Positions 32,486-41,480 of a stretch of 63,878 bases of DNA are shown piece after piece. Below the pieces are notes generated by a model. It was not told the DNA's origin. It did no database searches and worked only from the letters and a program-made list of their open reading frames with translations. The stretch is from assembly GCF_019511665.1 (NCBI RefSeq), contig NZ_JAEUAW010000019.1, positions 1 to 63,878 of the forward strand. Reading direction: 5' to 3'. Positions within the stretch are counted from its first letter, which is position 1. Every line of letters starts with the position of its first letter. A program made the translations under genes and the position numbers. Source of the DNA: Microbacterium jejuense (lineage in GTDB: Bacteria; Actinomycetota; Actinomycetes; Actinomycetales; Microbacteriaceae).

Positions 32486-35298
32486 TAGCCGTTACCGCCG
32501 CCGCGGCCGCCGCCACCACCGCCGCCGCAGTCGGCTGCGGCGTAGTCGACGGTGATCGAGGCATTGCGGTTCACGACGGTGCCGGTCGCCGGGTTCGTGC
32601 CCGTGGCCCGCGGATCCTTCGCCGCGTCGTTCACGGTGCAGGTCCCGTCGCTCACGTTGCCGAAGCCGGCCTGGCGCAGCGCCCGTTTGGCGTCTTCGAG
32701 CGAGCGCCCTGAGACGTCCGGGACCGAGATGCCCTGCCCGTTGCTGGGGTTGATCGTGACGGTGGTGCCACCCGCGACCTCGCCCGCGCCGGGGTTCTGC
32801 GCGCCGACCGACCCGGCCGGCTGGTTGGAGTCGACCTCGGGTCCGATCTCGACGGTGAATCCGGCCTCCTCGAGCTGAGCCTTGGCCGCATCCATCGTCA
32901 TGCCGAGCACGTTGGGCAGCTGGACCATCTGCACCTTGGTGAGGGCGTCGTCGGGCTTGGCGAAGGCCTCACCGGGATACGCCTCGTCGACCGTCCGCTG
33001 GATCGCCTTCGAGATCGGGAAGCGGATCTGGTTCAGCGTCCAGCCGTTGTAGCGCGTCTTGGTGATGTCGCCGCCGCCGTCGACGTTGCCGACCCAGGTC
33101 GCCGTCGACACGCGCGAGCTCGACTGGACCATCCAGGTCGTGATCTCTTCGTGCGTACCGGTCTTGCCGAGGACGGGCGTGCGGTCGCCGGGGTTGGCCT
33201 GCGCGCCGCTGCCGCCGCTGGCCAGCACGCCCTGCAGGGCGTAGGCCGCCGTCGCCGCGACGTTGGGGGCGATCACCTGCGAGCACGCGCGCTGCGGCTT
33301 GGGCAGTTCGTTCCCCTTGTCGTCGGTGACGCGGTCGATCGCCTGCGGCTGGCAGTACACGCCGTTGTTGGCGATGGTGGCGTACGCCTCGGCCATCGCC
33401 ATCGGCGACACGAAGTTGGTGCCGATGATCGAGTTGAGGTTGGTCATCGAGACCTCTTTGCCGTTGCCCTGCGTCACACCCATGCGCGTCGCGACGTTCT
33501 TGATGTCGCACAGGTCGAGCTTCTCGGCCATGGCGAAGAACCCCGTGTTGAGCGAGTCCTTCGTGAATCGCATGGGCGTGCCCATGTAGCCCTTGTTGCC
33601 GCCGAAGTTCTTGATGAGATCGTTCGTGGTGTTGTGCCAGTCGCCCTCGCACGAGTTCTTCATCTTCTTGAACACGTGCAGCGTTCCGTTGAGCGTCTCG
33701 TTGACGGAATGGCCCTTCTCGAGCCAGTCCACGAGGGTGAAGAGCTTGAACGTCGAGCCCGCGGGGAATCCTCGCGAGTTGCCGTAGGTCAGGTCCCCAG
33801 CGAAGACGAGCGACGAGTAGTTGGGGTCGCTCGAGAGCGCGGCGTCCTCGCTGAACTTCGTGTTCTGGGCGATCGCGAGGATGCGCCCGGTCGTCGCCTC
33901 GATGCTGACGGAGGTGGCGCCGAACCGGCCGGGGGAGGGAACCGTACGGCCGATCGGCATGTCGGCGGCCGACGGGGCGTACTCCGTCATCGCGCTCTGC
34001 GCGGTCGCCTGCACGCGCGGGTCGAGCGTCGTGTAGACGTTGAGGCCGCCGCGAGCCAGGAGCGCCTGACGGTCCTCGCGCGTCTCACCGAAGGCCGTGT
34101 CGTTGAGGATGACGTCCTTCACGTACTGGCAGAAGTACTCCGAGCCCACGGAGTTGACGCAGCCCGTCTTGGGCGGCGTGACGGCGGGCGTGATGGGCCA
34201 TACCGCCGCCTCGACGTACTGCTCGCGCGTGATCTTGCCGTCGTCGAGCATGCGGCTGAGCACATAGAGCTGACGCACCTTGGTCGACGTGTAGCCGTCG
34301 GCCGCAGCGAACTTCTGCTCTTCGGTGATCTCGCCCGACTTGACCAGCTCGTCGAGGGCGACCAGGTTGGCGCCCTCATCGATGACGCCATCCGGGGCCT
34401 TGTTGAAGCTGGTGGTGCCGTCCGAGCTCCAGATCGACCCCTCAGGCTTGTCGATGCGGAAGTTGTTGGGGTTCTGCACCATTCCGGCGAGCGTCGCGGC
34501 CTGCGCGACCGTCAGGTTCGCGGCCGACGTGCTGAAGTACTGACGCGCCGCCGACTCGATGCCGTAGGTGACCCCGCCCCAGTTGGCGATGTTCATGTAG
34601 CCGAGCAGGATGTCGTTCTTGGAGTACTTCTGCTCGAGCGCGATCGCGTAGCGCATCTCCTGCAGCTTGCGGGTGTAGCCCTCCGCGCCCTCGGCGGTCG
34701 TCGCATCGCTCCAGCACTTCGCCAGCACGGCGTCGCGGCTGAGCTCGACGACGGCGGCGCCGGTCTCGTCGAGGACGACCTCGCCCTTGTCGTCGGTCTT
34801 GTAGACCGTCTTGGCGTCCTGCTCGCACTTCTGGATGAGCACGTTCTTGACGTACTGCTGGCTGATCGACGAGGCGCCCTGCGTGTTGCTGCCGCCTTTG
34901 GCGTTCGACAGCAGGGCGCGCGCGGTTCCGATCAGATCGATGCCGCCGTGCTGGTAGTACCGCGGGTCCTCACTCGACAGCAGCGCGTCGTACATGACGG
35001 GGCTGATCTGGTCGAACTCGACCGGCGTCCGGTCCTGCTCCAGGAACTGCGTCAGCAGCGTCGGCTGTCCCGTGGCCGGGTCGGTTGCGTAGAAGTTGCT
35101 GGGGAGCATGAGCTTGTCGATCTCGAGGACGCTCGGCAGATTGTCGAACATCGTGATCGCGCGCTCCGCCGCGGTGCTCGTGATCGCGACCGCGGGGGTG
35201 ACGGTCGCGGCGATGAGGACACCGGCTGCGGCACTCAGGCCGACGAGCCCGGCAAGTCCGCCGAGCACGCCGGTGGCCGTGCGTTTGGTATCAGGCAT
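32485..35298 (-). CDS. Bifunctional penicillin-binding protein (class A) with C-terminal PASTA domains
   Basis: 937 aa from the chosen ATG. One membrane helix (about 10-38), then the GT51 transglycosylase (ISPVMYDALLSSEDPRYYQHGGID, GGSNTQGASSISQQYVKN, ALEQKYSKNDILLGYMNIANWGG). The transpeptidase follows (SXXK site RGFPAGSTFKLFTLVDW, SxN-type motif, KTG triad in VLGKTGTHEEITTWMV) and two PASTA repeats after about residue 790. It ends in a Gly-rich tail. It polymerises and crosslinks peptidoglycan. TACGAT lies 7 nt before ATG 35298, supporting this start and a leaderless mRNA. Confidence 0.95.
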   Translation of the reverse strand: MPDTKRTATGVLGGLAGLVGLSAAAGVLIAATVTPAVAITSTAAERAITMFDNLPSVLEIDKLMLPSNFYATDPATGQPTLLTQFLEQDRTPVEFDQISPVMYDALLSSEDPRYYQHGGIDLIGTARALLSNAKGGSNTQGASSISQQYVKNVLIQKCEQDAKTVYKTDDKGEVVLDETGAAVVELSRDAVLAKCWSDATTAEGAEGYTRKLQEMRYAIALEQKYSKNDILLGYMNIANWGGVTYGIESAARQYFSTSAANLTVAQAATLAGMVQNPNNFRIDKPEGSIWSSDGTTSFNKAPDGVIDEGANLVALDELVKSGEITEEQKFAAADGYTSTKVRQLYVLSRMLDDGKITREQYVEAAVWPITPAVTPPKTGCVNSVGSEYFCQYVKDVILNDTAFGETREDRQALLARGGLNVYTTLDPRVQATAQSAMTEYAPSAADMPIGRTVPSPGRFGATSVSIEATTGRILAIAQNTKFSEDAALSSDPNYSSLVFAGDLTYGNSRGFPAGSTFKLFTLVDWLEKGHSVNETLNGTLHVFKKMKNSCEGDWHNTTNDLIKNFGGNKGYMGTPMRFTKDSLNTGFFAMAEKLDLCDIKNVATRMGVTQGNGKEVSMTNLNSIIGTNFVSPMAMAEAYATIANNGVYCQPQAIDRVTDDKGNELPKPQRACSQVIAPNVAATAAYALQGVLASGGSGAQANPGDRTPVLGKTGTHEEITTWMVQSSSRVSTATWVGNVDGGGDITKTRYNGWTLNQIRFPISKAIQRTVDEAYPGEAFAKPDDALTKVQMVQLPNVLGMTMDAAKAQLEEAGFTVEIGPEVDSNQPAGSVGAQNPGAGEVAGGTTVTINPSNGQGISVPDVSGRSLEDAKRALRQAGFGNVSDGTCTVNDAAKDPRATGTNPATGTVVNRNASITVDYAAADCGGGGGGGRGGGNG

Positions 35299-35409
35299 AG
35301 GCTTGATCGTAGGGGAGATACCTGGGCGATCCATCAAGGACTCTCAGCCGACAGAGGTGTTTCCCAGCCTTCATCCACCGCTGATTTTGCGCACACTTGA
35401 GGAGTCGCG

Positions 35410-35625
35410 ATGACGACGTGGGAGTACCTCACCACGCCCCTTCTGATCCACAACACGGCCGCGATCCTCAACAACTGGGGCAAGCAGGGCTGGGAGCTCG
35501 TCCAGATCGTCCCGGGCCCCGAGGGCGGCCTGGTCGCGTACTTCAAGCGTCCGTCGGGCGGCGGGCAGCAGAACGCGGGACTGGATGCCGCGGCGCAGGC
35601 CGCCCGTCAGTTCGAGGGGGAGTGA
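35410..35625 (+). CDS. DUF4177 small protein
   Basis: A 71-aa protein, MTTWEYLTTPLLIHNTAAILNNWGKQGWELVQIVPGPEGGLVAYFKRP, with the WEY...LN..G..GWELV pattern of DUF4177. Function unknown. The ATG has GAGGAG upstream. It overlaps or abuts the RidA-like gene and lies divergent from the PBP gene, a conserved actinobacterial neighbourhood. Confidence 0.85.
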   Translation: MTTWEYLTTPLLIHNTAAILNNWGKQGWELVQIVPGPEGGLVAYFKRPSGGGQQNAGLDAAAQAARQFEGE

Positions 35626-35627
35626 CC

Positions 35628-36095
35628 GTGGCCGTCAGCGAGCGTCTCGCCGAGCTCGGCATCGAGCTGCCCTCCGTCGTCCCGCCCGTGGCGGCGTACG
35701 TCCCGGCCAAGGCGCACGGCGACCTCGTCTACACCGCCGGCCAGCTGCCGATGGTGTCGGGCGCGCTCCCGGCGACCGGCAAGGTGGGCGAGGGCCACGG
35801 GCTCGTCCCCGCCGAGGACGCCAAGGCCTATGCGCGCCAGAGCGCGCTGAACGCGATCGCCGCTGCCGCCGGTGCCGTGGGCGGGGTCGACCGCCTCACA
35901 GGCGTGCTGAAGGTCACCGGGTTCGTCGCCTCGGTGCCCGAGTTCACCGGCCAGCCGGGCGTCATCAACGGCGCGAGCGAGGTGCTGGGCGAGATCTTCG
36001 GCGACGCCGGCCGTCACGCCCGCTCAGCCGTGGGCGTCCCGGTCCTGCCACTCGATGCACCCGTCGAGGTCGAGGTCGTCTTCTCGTTCGCCTGA
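35628..36095 (+). CDS. RidA/YjgF-family protein
   Basis: A 155-aa protein of the RidA (enamine/imine deaminase) superfamily: ERLAELGIELPSVVPPVAAYVPAKAHGDLVYTAGQLPMVSGALPATGKVG, then SALNAIAAAAGAVGGVDRLTGVLKVTGFVASVPEFTGQPGVINGASEVLGEIFGDAGRHARSAVGVPVLPLDAPVEVEVVFS. The critical Arg of RidA is present (HARSAVGV). Members hydrolyse reactive imines, but this longer subgroup is uncharacterised. GTG 35628 is best spaced from the GAGGGGG ribosome site; GTG 35622 overlapping the previous stop is possible. Confidence 0.88.
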   Translation: MAVSERLAELGIELPSVVPPVAAYVPAKAHGDLVYTAGQLPMVSGALPATGKVGEGHGLVPAEDAKAYARQSALNAIAAAAGAVGGVDRLTGVLKVTGFVASVPEFTGQPGVINGASEVLGEIFGDAGRHARSAVGVPVLPLDAPVEVEVVFSFA

Positions 36096-36118
36096 GCCTC
36101 GCGCTCGTCGCCGACGAC

Positions 36119-36157
36119 AGAGGGGATGCCGCAGCCTTGGGCTGCGGCATCCCCTCT
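36119..36157. terminator. Bidirectional terminator between ridA-like and acs (inverted octamer pair)
   Basis: An 18-bp perfect stem with loop TTG; each arm contains GGGGATGCCGCAG or its inverse. A T-rich run follows on the plus strand. It ends both convergent genes. Confidence 0.85.
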
Positions 36158-36165
36158 TCTTGTTC

Positions 36166-38160
36166 TTACTTGACCTGCGCCGAGATCACCGACATGACCG
36201 CGGTGTCGGCCAGCGTCGTGGTGTCGCCGACCTCGCGGCCCTCGGCGACGTCGCGCAGCAGGCGGCGCATGATCTTGCCGGAGCGGGTCTTGGGCAGCTC
36301 GCCCACGATGTAGACGTCGCGCGGGCGGGCGATCGGGCCGATCTGCTCGCCGACCCACCGGCGCAGCGTGTCGCCGAGGCCCTCCACCGGGTTCTCGTCG
36401 AGGTACGACTGCTTGATGATGACGAAGGCCACGACGGCCTGGCCGGTCGTCTCGTCCGAGGCGCCGACGACCGCGGCCTCGGCGACGGCCTCGTTGCCCA
36501 CGAGCGCCGACTCGATCTCGGTCGTCGACAGGCGGTGGCCCGACACGTTCATGACGTCGTCGACACGGCCCAGCAGCCACACGTCGCCGTCGTCGTCCAG
36601 GCGCGCGCCGTCACCGGCGAAGTAGTAGCCCTGCTTCTGGAACTTCTCCCAATACGTCTCGACGAAGCGCTCGGGGTCGCCCCAGATGCCGCGCAGCATC
36701 GACGGCCACGGCTCGGTGATGACGAGCAGTCCGCCGTTGCCGTTGCCGACGTGCGTGCCGTCCTCGTCGACGACGTCGATCGAGATGCCGGGGAGGGGAA
36801 CCTGCGCCGAGCCGGGCTTGGTCTCGGTGACGCCCGGGAGGGCCGAGACCATGATCGCGCCGGTCTCGGTCTGCCACCACGTGTCGACGATCGGGGCGGT
36901 CTTGCCGCCGATGATCTTGCGGTACCACATCCAGGCCTCGGGGTTGATGGGCTCGCCCACCGAGCCGAGCAGGCGCAGCGACGACAGGTCGAACTGCTTG
37001 GGGATCGCGCGACCCAGCTTCATGAACGAGCGGATCGCGGTCGGCGCCGTGTAGAGCACCGTCACGCCGTACTTCTGCACGATCTCCCACCAGCGTCCGG
37101 GGTGGGGCGCGTCGGGCGTTCCCTCGTACAGCACCTGGGTGGCGCCGTTGGCGAGCGGGCCGTACGTGACGTAGGTGTGGCCGGTCACCCAGCCGATGTC
37201 GGCGGTGCACCAGTACACGTCGGTCTCGGGGTGGATGTCGTGCACGACCTTGTTCGTGAACGCCGCCTGCGTGAGGTACCCGCCCGAGGTGTGGAGGATG
37301 CCCTTGGGCTTTCCGGTGGTGCCCGACGTGTAGAGGATGAAGAGGGGGTTCTCGGCCGGGAACGCCTGCGCCTCGTGCTCGGCCGACGCCGCCGGAACGA
37401 CATCGTGCCACCAGAGGTCGCGGCCCTCGGTCCAGTCCACCTCGTTGCCGCCGCGCTTGACGACGAGAACGTGCTCGACCGTCTCCTGGACGCCCGCGCC
37501 GCGGTCGCCGAGGGCGAGGTCGACGGCCGGCTTGAGCGCCGACACCTTGCCCTTGCGGTAGCCGCCGTCGGCGGTGATCACGAGCTTCGCGCCGGCGTCG
37601 TCGATGCGGGCGCGCAGGCTGTCGGCGGAGAAGCCGCCGAACACGACGGAGTGGATCGCACCGATGCGCGCGACGGCGAGCATCGAGGCGACGGCCTCGG
37701 GGATCATCGGCAGGTAGATCGCGACGCGATCGCCGGCGCCCACGCCTAGGCCTTCGAGCACATTCGCGAGGCGCTTGACCTCGTCGGTCAGCTCGGCGTA
37801 GGTGACGCGGCGCTCGTCGCCGGGCTCGCCCTCCCACAGCAGCGCGACGCGGTCGCCGTTGCCGGCTTCGACGTGGCGGTCGAGGCAGTTGTAGGCGACA
37901 TTGAGCTCGCCGTCGGCGAACCACTTCGCGAAGGGAGGGTTCGACCAGTCGAGAACCTCGGCGAAGGGCTTGTGCCAGTGCAGCTCGCGCGCCTGCTCGG
38001 CCCAGAAGCCCTCGCGGTCCGCCTTCGCCCGGTCGTACAGTTCGGCCGTCGCGATCGCGTTCGCGGCGAACTCGGGAGTGGGCGCGAAACGCCGATCCTC
38101 GGTGAGCAGGTGGTCGATCTGGCTGCTGCCGGCGTGCGTGATCGGGTTCTGTTCGCTCAT
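36166..38160 (-). CDS. acs: Acetyl-CoA synthetase (AMP-forming)
   Basis: A 664-aa ANL-superfamily enzyme that makes acetyl-CoA from acetate, ATP and CoA. Motifs: RIGAIHSVVFGGFSADSLRARI, the P-loop LFILYTSGTTGKPKGILHTSGGYL, DVYWCTADIGWVTGHTYVTYGPL, APTAIRSFMKLG, WWQTETGAIMVSALPG, GYYFAGDGARLDDDGDVWLLGRVDDVMNVSGHRLSTTEIESALV, and the acetylatable Lys in ELPKTRSGKIMRRLLR. AAAGGAG precedes the ATG at 38160. With pta-ackA in the same window, the organism has both the high-affinity and low-affinity acetate routes. It lies next to the 6C RNA, as in mycobacteria. Confidence 0.98.
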   Translation of the reverse strand: MSEQNPITHAGSSQIDHLLTEDRRFAPTPEFAANAIATAELYDRAKADREGFWAEQARELHWHKPFAEVLDWSNPPFAKWFADGELNVAYNCLDRHVEAGNGDRVALLWEGEPGDERRVTYAELTDEVKRLANVLEGLGVGAGDRVAIYLPMIPEAVASMLAVARIGAIHSVVFGGFSADSLRARIDDAGAKLVITADGGYRKGKVSALKPAVDLALGDRGAGVQETVEHVLVVKRGGNEVDWTEGRDLWWHDVVPAASAEHEAQAFPAENPLFILYTSGTTGKPKGILHTSGGYLTQAAFTNKVVHDIHPETDVYWCTADIGWVTGHTYVTYGPLANGATQVLYEGTPDAPHPGRWWEIVQKYGVTVLYTAPTAIRSFMKLGRAIPKQFDLSSLRLLGSVGEPINPEAWMWYRKIIGGKTAPIVDTWWQTETGAIMVSALPGVTETKPGSAQVPLPGISIDVVDEDGTHVGNGNGGLLVITEPWPSMLRGIWGDPERFVETYWEKFQKQGYYFAGDGARLDDDGDVWLLGRVDDVMNVSGHRLSTTEIESALVGNEAVAEAAVVGASDETTGQAVVAFVIIKQSYLDENPVEGLGDTLRRWVGEQIGPIARPRDVYIVGELPKTRSGKIMRRLLRDVAEGREVGDTTTLADTAVMSVISAQVK

Positions 38161-38322
38161 GGGAGCGCGCTCCTTTGCGGGCTTGAGGGATGCCGAGGGA
38201 TGTCGGCGAGTCTGCCAGGAAATGTACCCACGACGGTCGGTGGCGACTACCCCCGATAGTAGGTGGCGGCATCGACGCACGACGCAACCGATATATCAGT
38301 GAGAATCCTCTCCTTTTCGTTT

Positions 38323-38349
38323 TGTTCGGACCCTTGCCTCCCCTATGCT
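38323..38349 (+). promoter_or_regulatory. Promoter of the 6C RNA
   Basis: TTGTTC near 38323 and TATGCT at 38344..38349, about 16 nt apart, in a locally AT-richer stretch. This is one of the few places in the window where a recognisable -35 and -10 pair is visible. Confidence 0.6.
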
Positions 38350-38355
38350 GACCGT

Positions 38356-38462
38356 TGGCCGAACATTCGATTCTGGCATTGCGGCACCCGACGTCACCCC
38401 CCGAATTCGGGTCCGCGCACGGCGGCATCCCATTCCCCCCATGGGATGCCGCCTTCATTCGT
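38356..38462 (+). ncRNA. 6C RNA (actinobacterial small RNA)
   Basis: There are two hairpins with C-rich loops. Hairpin 1: GCGGCACCCGA (38381..38391) pairs with TCGGGTCCGC (38407..38416), loop containing CCCCCC. Hairpin 2: GGCGGCATCCCAT (38421..38433) pairs perfectly with ATGGGATGCCGCC (38441..38453), loop TCCCCCC, followed by TTCATTCGT. Two hairpins with runs of six C in each loop define the 6C family. In Mycobacterium tuberculosis the 6C/B11 RNA also lies beside the tad-type cluster. Start inferred from the -10 box at 38344. The remainder of the 417-bp gap holds no gene I can support. Confidence 0.88.
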
Positions 38463-38577
38463 CTGGGAGCGGTTCCGTTCGAACCGCCCTTCCTCCACAG
38501 TCCGGCACACCGCGCAGTCATCCACGGATCCCCGGTTCCGGCCGTCGAGCGACGGCGGGCGCTCATAGCGTCGGATC

Positions 38578-39819
38578 ATGTCCACGCCGTTCACCGTCCG
38601 ACCCCGCCCGGGCGCCACTGCCGCGCGGCCGATCGGGCGGGAGGTGGATGCCGCCGACCGCGGTGCGGCGGCGGCCCCGGGTTCGCGCGCGGTGTCGACG
38701 GCGGCGTCCACATCAGTCACGTGGGTGCCCGAGCGTGCGGCGTCTGCGCGAGCGGTCCCCGTTCGCGGGATGCTGGTCGGCTCCCCGGTCGGCGGCACGG
38801 GCGCGGCGTCCCGTGAGGTCGTGGGCGAGCCCTTCGACCCGCCGCGCGGAGCGCCGGCGGCCGGTGCGAGCGCGGGGGAGCGGCATCCCTCGCTCCAGCC
38901 CTTCGCCGCGTACCTCGACGATCCCGAGGTCACGGACCTGTTCGTGAACGGAGCCGCGGGACTGTTCGTCGACCGCGGCGCCGGCGCGATGCGCGCACGA
39001 GAGTGGCGGGCGACCGAAGAAGAGGTGCGCGACCTCGCGGTGTCGCTGATCTCGTTCGGCGGCAGGCACATCGACGACGCCGCGCCGTGCGTGGACGTGC
39101 GCCTGGACGGCGGAATCCGGGTCCATGCGGTCCTGCCACCGGTCTCGCCCGAAGGCACCGTGATCTCGATCCGCGTGCCGCGCCTGACGTCGCCTCGCAT
39201 GGACGACCTGCGCCGGACGGGCATGTTCGACGATGTCGTGCGTCGCCGGCTCGGCGACGCCATCGCTCAGCGGTCGAACCTCCTGGTCACCGGCGCGGCC
39301 GGTGCCGGCAAGACGACGCTGCTCGCCGCCCTGCTCTCCGAGGCGCCCGCGCACGAGCGCATCGTCACGATCGAGGACGTCGCCGAGCTGCGCATCGCGC
39401 ACCCGCACCACGTGCGCCTCGAGGCCCGTCAGCCCAACCTCGAGGGCGCCGGCGGCATCGGTCTCGCGCGGCTCGTCCGCGAGGCGCTGCGCATGAGACC
39501 GGACCGGCTCGTCGTCGGCGAATGCCGCGGCGAGGAGGTCCGCGAGCTGCTGTCGGCGCTCAACACCGGCCACGACGGAGGCGCCGGCACGGTGCACGCG
39601 AACAGTCTTCCCGACGTCCCGGCGCGCCTGGAGGCGCTCGGCGCGCTCGCAGGGCTCGACGACCTCGCGCTCGCGCGGCAGGTCGCGAGCGCGATCGACC
39701 TGGTCGTGCATGTCGAGCGCGGACGCGACGGCATCCGCCGGATCGCGGCGATCGGCCGGCCGGCCGTCGACGCGGCGGGGCGTCTGGCGATGGAACCGGT
39801 CGACGGAGACGGATCGTGA
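38578..39819 (+). CDS. TadA/CpaF-type secretion ATPase of the Flp pilus locus
   Basis: A 413-aa type II/IV secretion ATPase. After a 95-residue Ala/Pro-rich, probably disordered N-terminus comes the N-domain (FAAYLDDPEVTDLFVNGAAGLFVDRG), then Walker A GAAGAGKTTLL (about 241-251), the Asp box TIEDVAELRI, the Walker B-like LRMRPDRLVVGECRGEEVRELLSALNTGHDGGAGTVHAN and the His box. It powers Tad pilus assembly. The ATG follows TAGCGT by 6 nt with no ribosome site, so a leaderless start fits. The downstream gene overlaps by GTGA. No ssd/cpaE-like gene precedes it here. Confidence 0.92.
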   Translation: MSTPFTVRPRPGATAARPIGREVDAADRGAAAAPGSRAVSTAASTSVTWVPERAASARAVPVRGMLVGSPVGGTGAASREVVGEPFDPPRGAPAAGASAGERHPSLQPFAAYLDDPEVTDLFVNGAAGLFVDRGAGAMRAREWRATEEEVRDLAVSLISFGGRHIDDAAPCVDVRLDGGIRVHAVLPPVSPEGTVISIRVPRLTSPRMDDLRRTGMFDDVVRRRLGDAIAQRSNLLVTGAAGAGKTTLLAALLSEAPAHERIVTIEDVAELRIAHPHHVRLEARQPNLEGAGGIGLARLVREALRMRPDRLVVGECRGEEVRELLSALNTGHDGGAGTVHANSLPDVPARLEALGALAGLDDLALARQVASAIDLVVHVERGRDGIRRIAAIGRPAVDAAGRLAMEPVDGDGS

Positions 39820-40802
39820 GCGCGGCCGCGTCACGGGGCCGCGCGCTGCGGCTCCGCCGGCGACCTGGCGCGGTGCGCGAGCCCGGTGCCGAGGTTGTCG
39901 CCGCGACCGTGCTGCGACTGGCGGTGCTGCTGCAGGCGGGCGTCGCGCCGGCGCGCGCCTGGACGCACCTGGCCCAGGCCGGCGACGAGGCCGCCGCGCG
40001 CGTCGTTGCCGCTGTGTCGCGCGAGATCCCGCTCGCGACGGCGATCGCGCGCGCCGGCGGCGGCGCCTGGTGCGAGGTGGCTGTCGCCTACCAGGTCGCG
40101 ACGACGGTCGGCGCGCCGCTCGCGGTCTGCCTGCGCAGTCTCGCCGGAGCCCTGAGCGATGCGCAGCAGGCGGCGGACGACGTGCGGGTGGCGCTCGCCG
40201 AGCCGGCGGGCACAGCCCGGCTCATGGGCTGGCTGCCGCTGCTGGCCGTGGGTCTCGGGGTCGCGCTGGGGTTCGACACCCTCGGCACCCTCGTGACGAC
40301 ACCGCTGGGCATCGCGTGTCTCGTGGCCGGTGCCGTGCTCATCGTCGTCGCGCAGCGCTGGACCACGCGGCTCGTCCGCGCTGCGCGACAGGCGGAGGGC
40401 GTGCCGGGGCTGGAGGCCGAGCTGGTCGCGATCGCGCTCACCGGCGGCGTCTCGATCGAACGGGCTCGCGCGGTGGTGGCCGAGGCGGCGGCCCTGCGGC
40501 AGCCGGAGGCGTCGGTCCGCGCGCCGGCGGCGCCGGCCGCGGGTACGTCGTCCCCCGCCGCCGACGATCTGGACACGGTGCTGGCACTGTCGCGCTCGGC
40601 CGGCGTCCCCGCGGTCGAGCTGCTGCGTGCGTCCGCCGCGCACGCCCGCCACCGCGCACGGGTGGACGGACGCCTCCGCGCCGCGAAGCTCGCGTCCCGC
40701 CTGCTCGTCCCGCTCGGGGTGTGCACGCTCCCCGCCTTCCTGCTCCTCGGCGTCGCCCCCATGCTGCTGAGCGTCATGTCGACCATGTCGCTGTCGCTCT
40801 GA
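39816..40802 (+). CDS. TadB-TadC-like fused inner-membrane platform protein
   Basis: A 328-aa protein with two T2SSF-like halves. The first (about 27-140) reads VLRLAVLLQAGVAPARAW and is followed by helices near 140-180. The second (about 195-310) reads LVAIALTGGVSIERARAVV, then SRLLVPLGVCTLPAFLLLGVAPMLLSVMSTM. Mycobacteria and many other bacteria encode two separate TadB and TadC proteins; here one gene seems to supply both halves. It starts by GTGA overlap with tadA. The length is close to a single TadB or TadC, so each half is reduced. Confidence 0.75.
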   Translation: MSAAASRGRALRLRRRPGAVREPGAEVVAATVLRLAVLLQAGVAPARAWTHLAQAGDEAAARVVAAVSREIPLATAIARAGGGAWCEVAVAYQVATTVGAPLAVCLRSLAGALSDAQQAADDVRVALAEPAGTARLMGWLPLLAVGLGVALGFDTLGTLVTTPLGIACLVAGAVLIVVAQRWTTRLVRAARQAEGVPGLEAELVAIALTGGVSIERARAVVAEAAALRQPEASVRAPAAPAAGTSSPAADDLDTVLALSRSAGVPAVELLRASAAHARHRARVDGRLRAAKLASRLLVPLGVCTLPAFLLLGVAPMLLSVMSTMSLSL

Positions 40803-40841
40803 CCCGCTCGTGCCCGATTCCATCCACTGAACGGAGAACCG

Positions 40842-41081
40842 ATGTCCCCTCGACCCACCCATCCCCTTCCCCTCCTCACCCGCCGACGCGCGGAGCGGCT
40901 GTTCCGCCCGACGGACGCGCACGGCCGAGGACCCGACGACACCGGCGCCGCGACCGCGGAGTACGCCATTGCGACCATGGCGGCCGTCGCCTTCGCGGGG
41001 CTGCTGGTCGTCATCATGAGATCGGACGAGGTGCGCGGCATCCTGACCGATCTCATCCGCCGGGCGCTCACGGTCGCCTGA
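40842..41081 (+). CDS. DUF4244 pilin-like protein
   Basis: A 79-aa protein with a basic leader, then DDTGAATAEYAIATMAAVAFAGLLVVIM. The Gly-Ala bond, Glu five residues on, and the following hydrophobic helix match a type IV/Flp prepilin cleavage site. It is the probable major pilin of the Tad locus. TGATG overlap with tadE. Confidence 0.85.
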   Translation: MSPRPTHPLPLLTRRRAERLFRPTDAHGRGPDDTGAATAEYAIATMAAVAFAGLLVVIMRSDEVRGILTDLIRRALTVA

Positions 41082-41437
41082 TGAGGACGCGGACCGGCGA
41101 CGATCGGCGCCGATGGCGTCCCGACGAGCACGGCTCGGTCGTCGCCGAGTTCGCGATCGCCCTTCCCGCCGTCACGGTGGTGCTCGCGCTCGGCGTCGCG
41201 GCGCTCGCCGGCGCGTCTCGCCAGGTGCGCCTGCAGGACGCGGTGGCGGATGCCGCCCGCCTGAGCGCACGCGGCGAGCCGGCATCGCGTGTGATCGGGG
41301 CCGTCGTGGCGGCCGTGGGCGAGGCATCCGTCGAGATCTCGCCCCGCGGCGACCTCGTGTGCGTCACGGCCACGGCGCCGGCGATGCTGGGACTCCGCGT
41401 GAGTGCGTCGGGCTGCGCCCTTGCGGGTGGACTGTGA
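41081..41437 (+). CDS. TadE-like pseudopilin
   Basis: A 118-aa protein: short basic N-terminus, DEHGSVVAEFAIALPAVTVVLALGVAALAGASRQVRLQDAVADAARLSARG, the TadE pattern (Gly, Glu at +6, long hydrophobic helix). The C-terminal part has two Cys (LVCVTA, SASGCALAGG) that may form a disulfide outside the cell. Confidence 0.85.
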   Translation: MRTRTGDDRRRWRPDEHGSVVAEFAIALPAVTVVLALGVAALAGASRQVRLQDAVADAARLSARGEPASRVIGAVVAAVGEASVEISPRGDLVCVTATAPAMLGLRVSASGCALAGGL

Positions 41438-41480
41438 GCCTTCGCGGCGATGACGGAGCGCCCGAGGCCGGGGGCTGCTG

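Noticed and set aside
38161..38577. Short open frames between acs and tadA as a missing ssd or small pilus gene
   Set aside because: The translations have no domains and overlap the 6C RNA, whose hairpins explain the sequence better.
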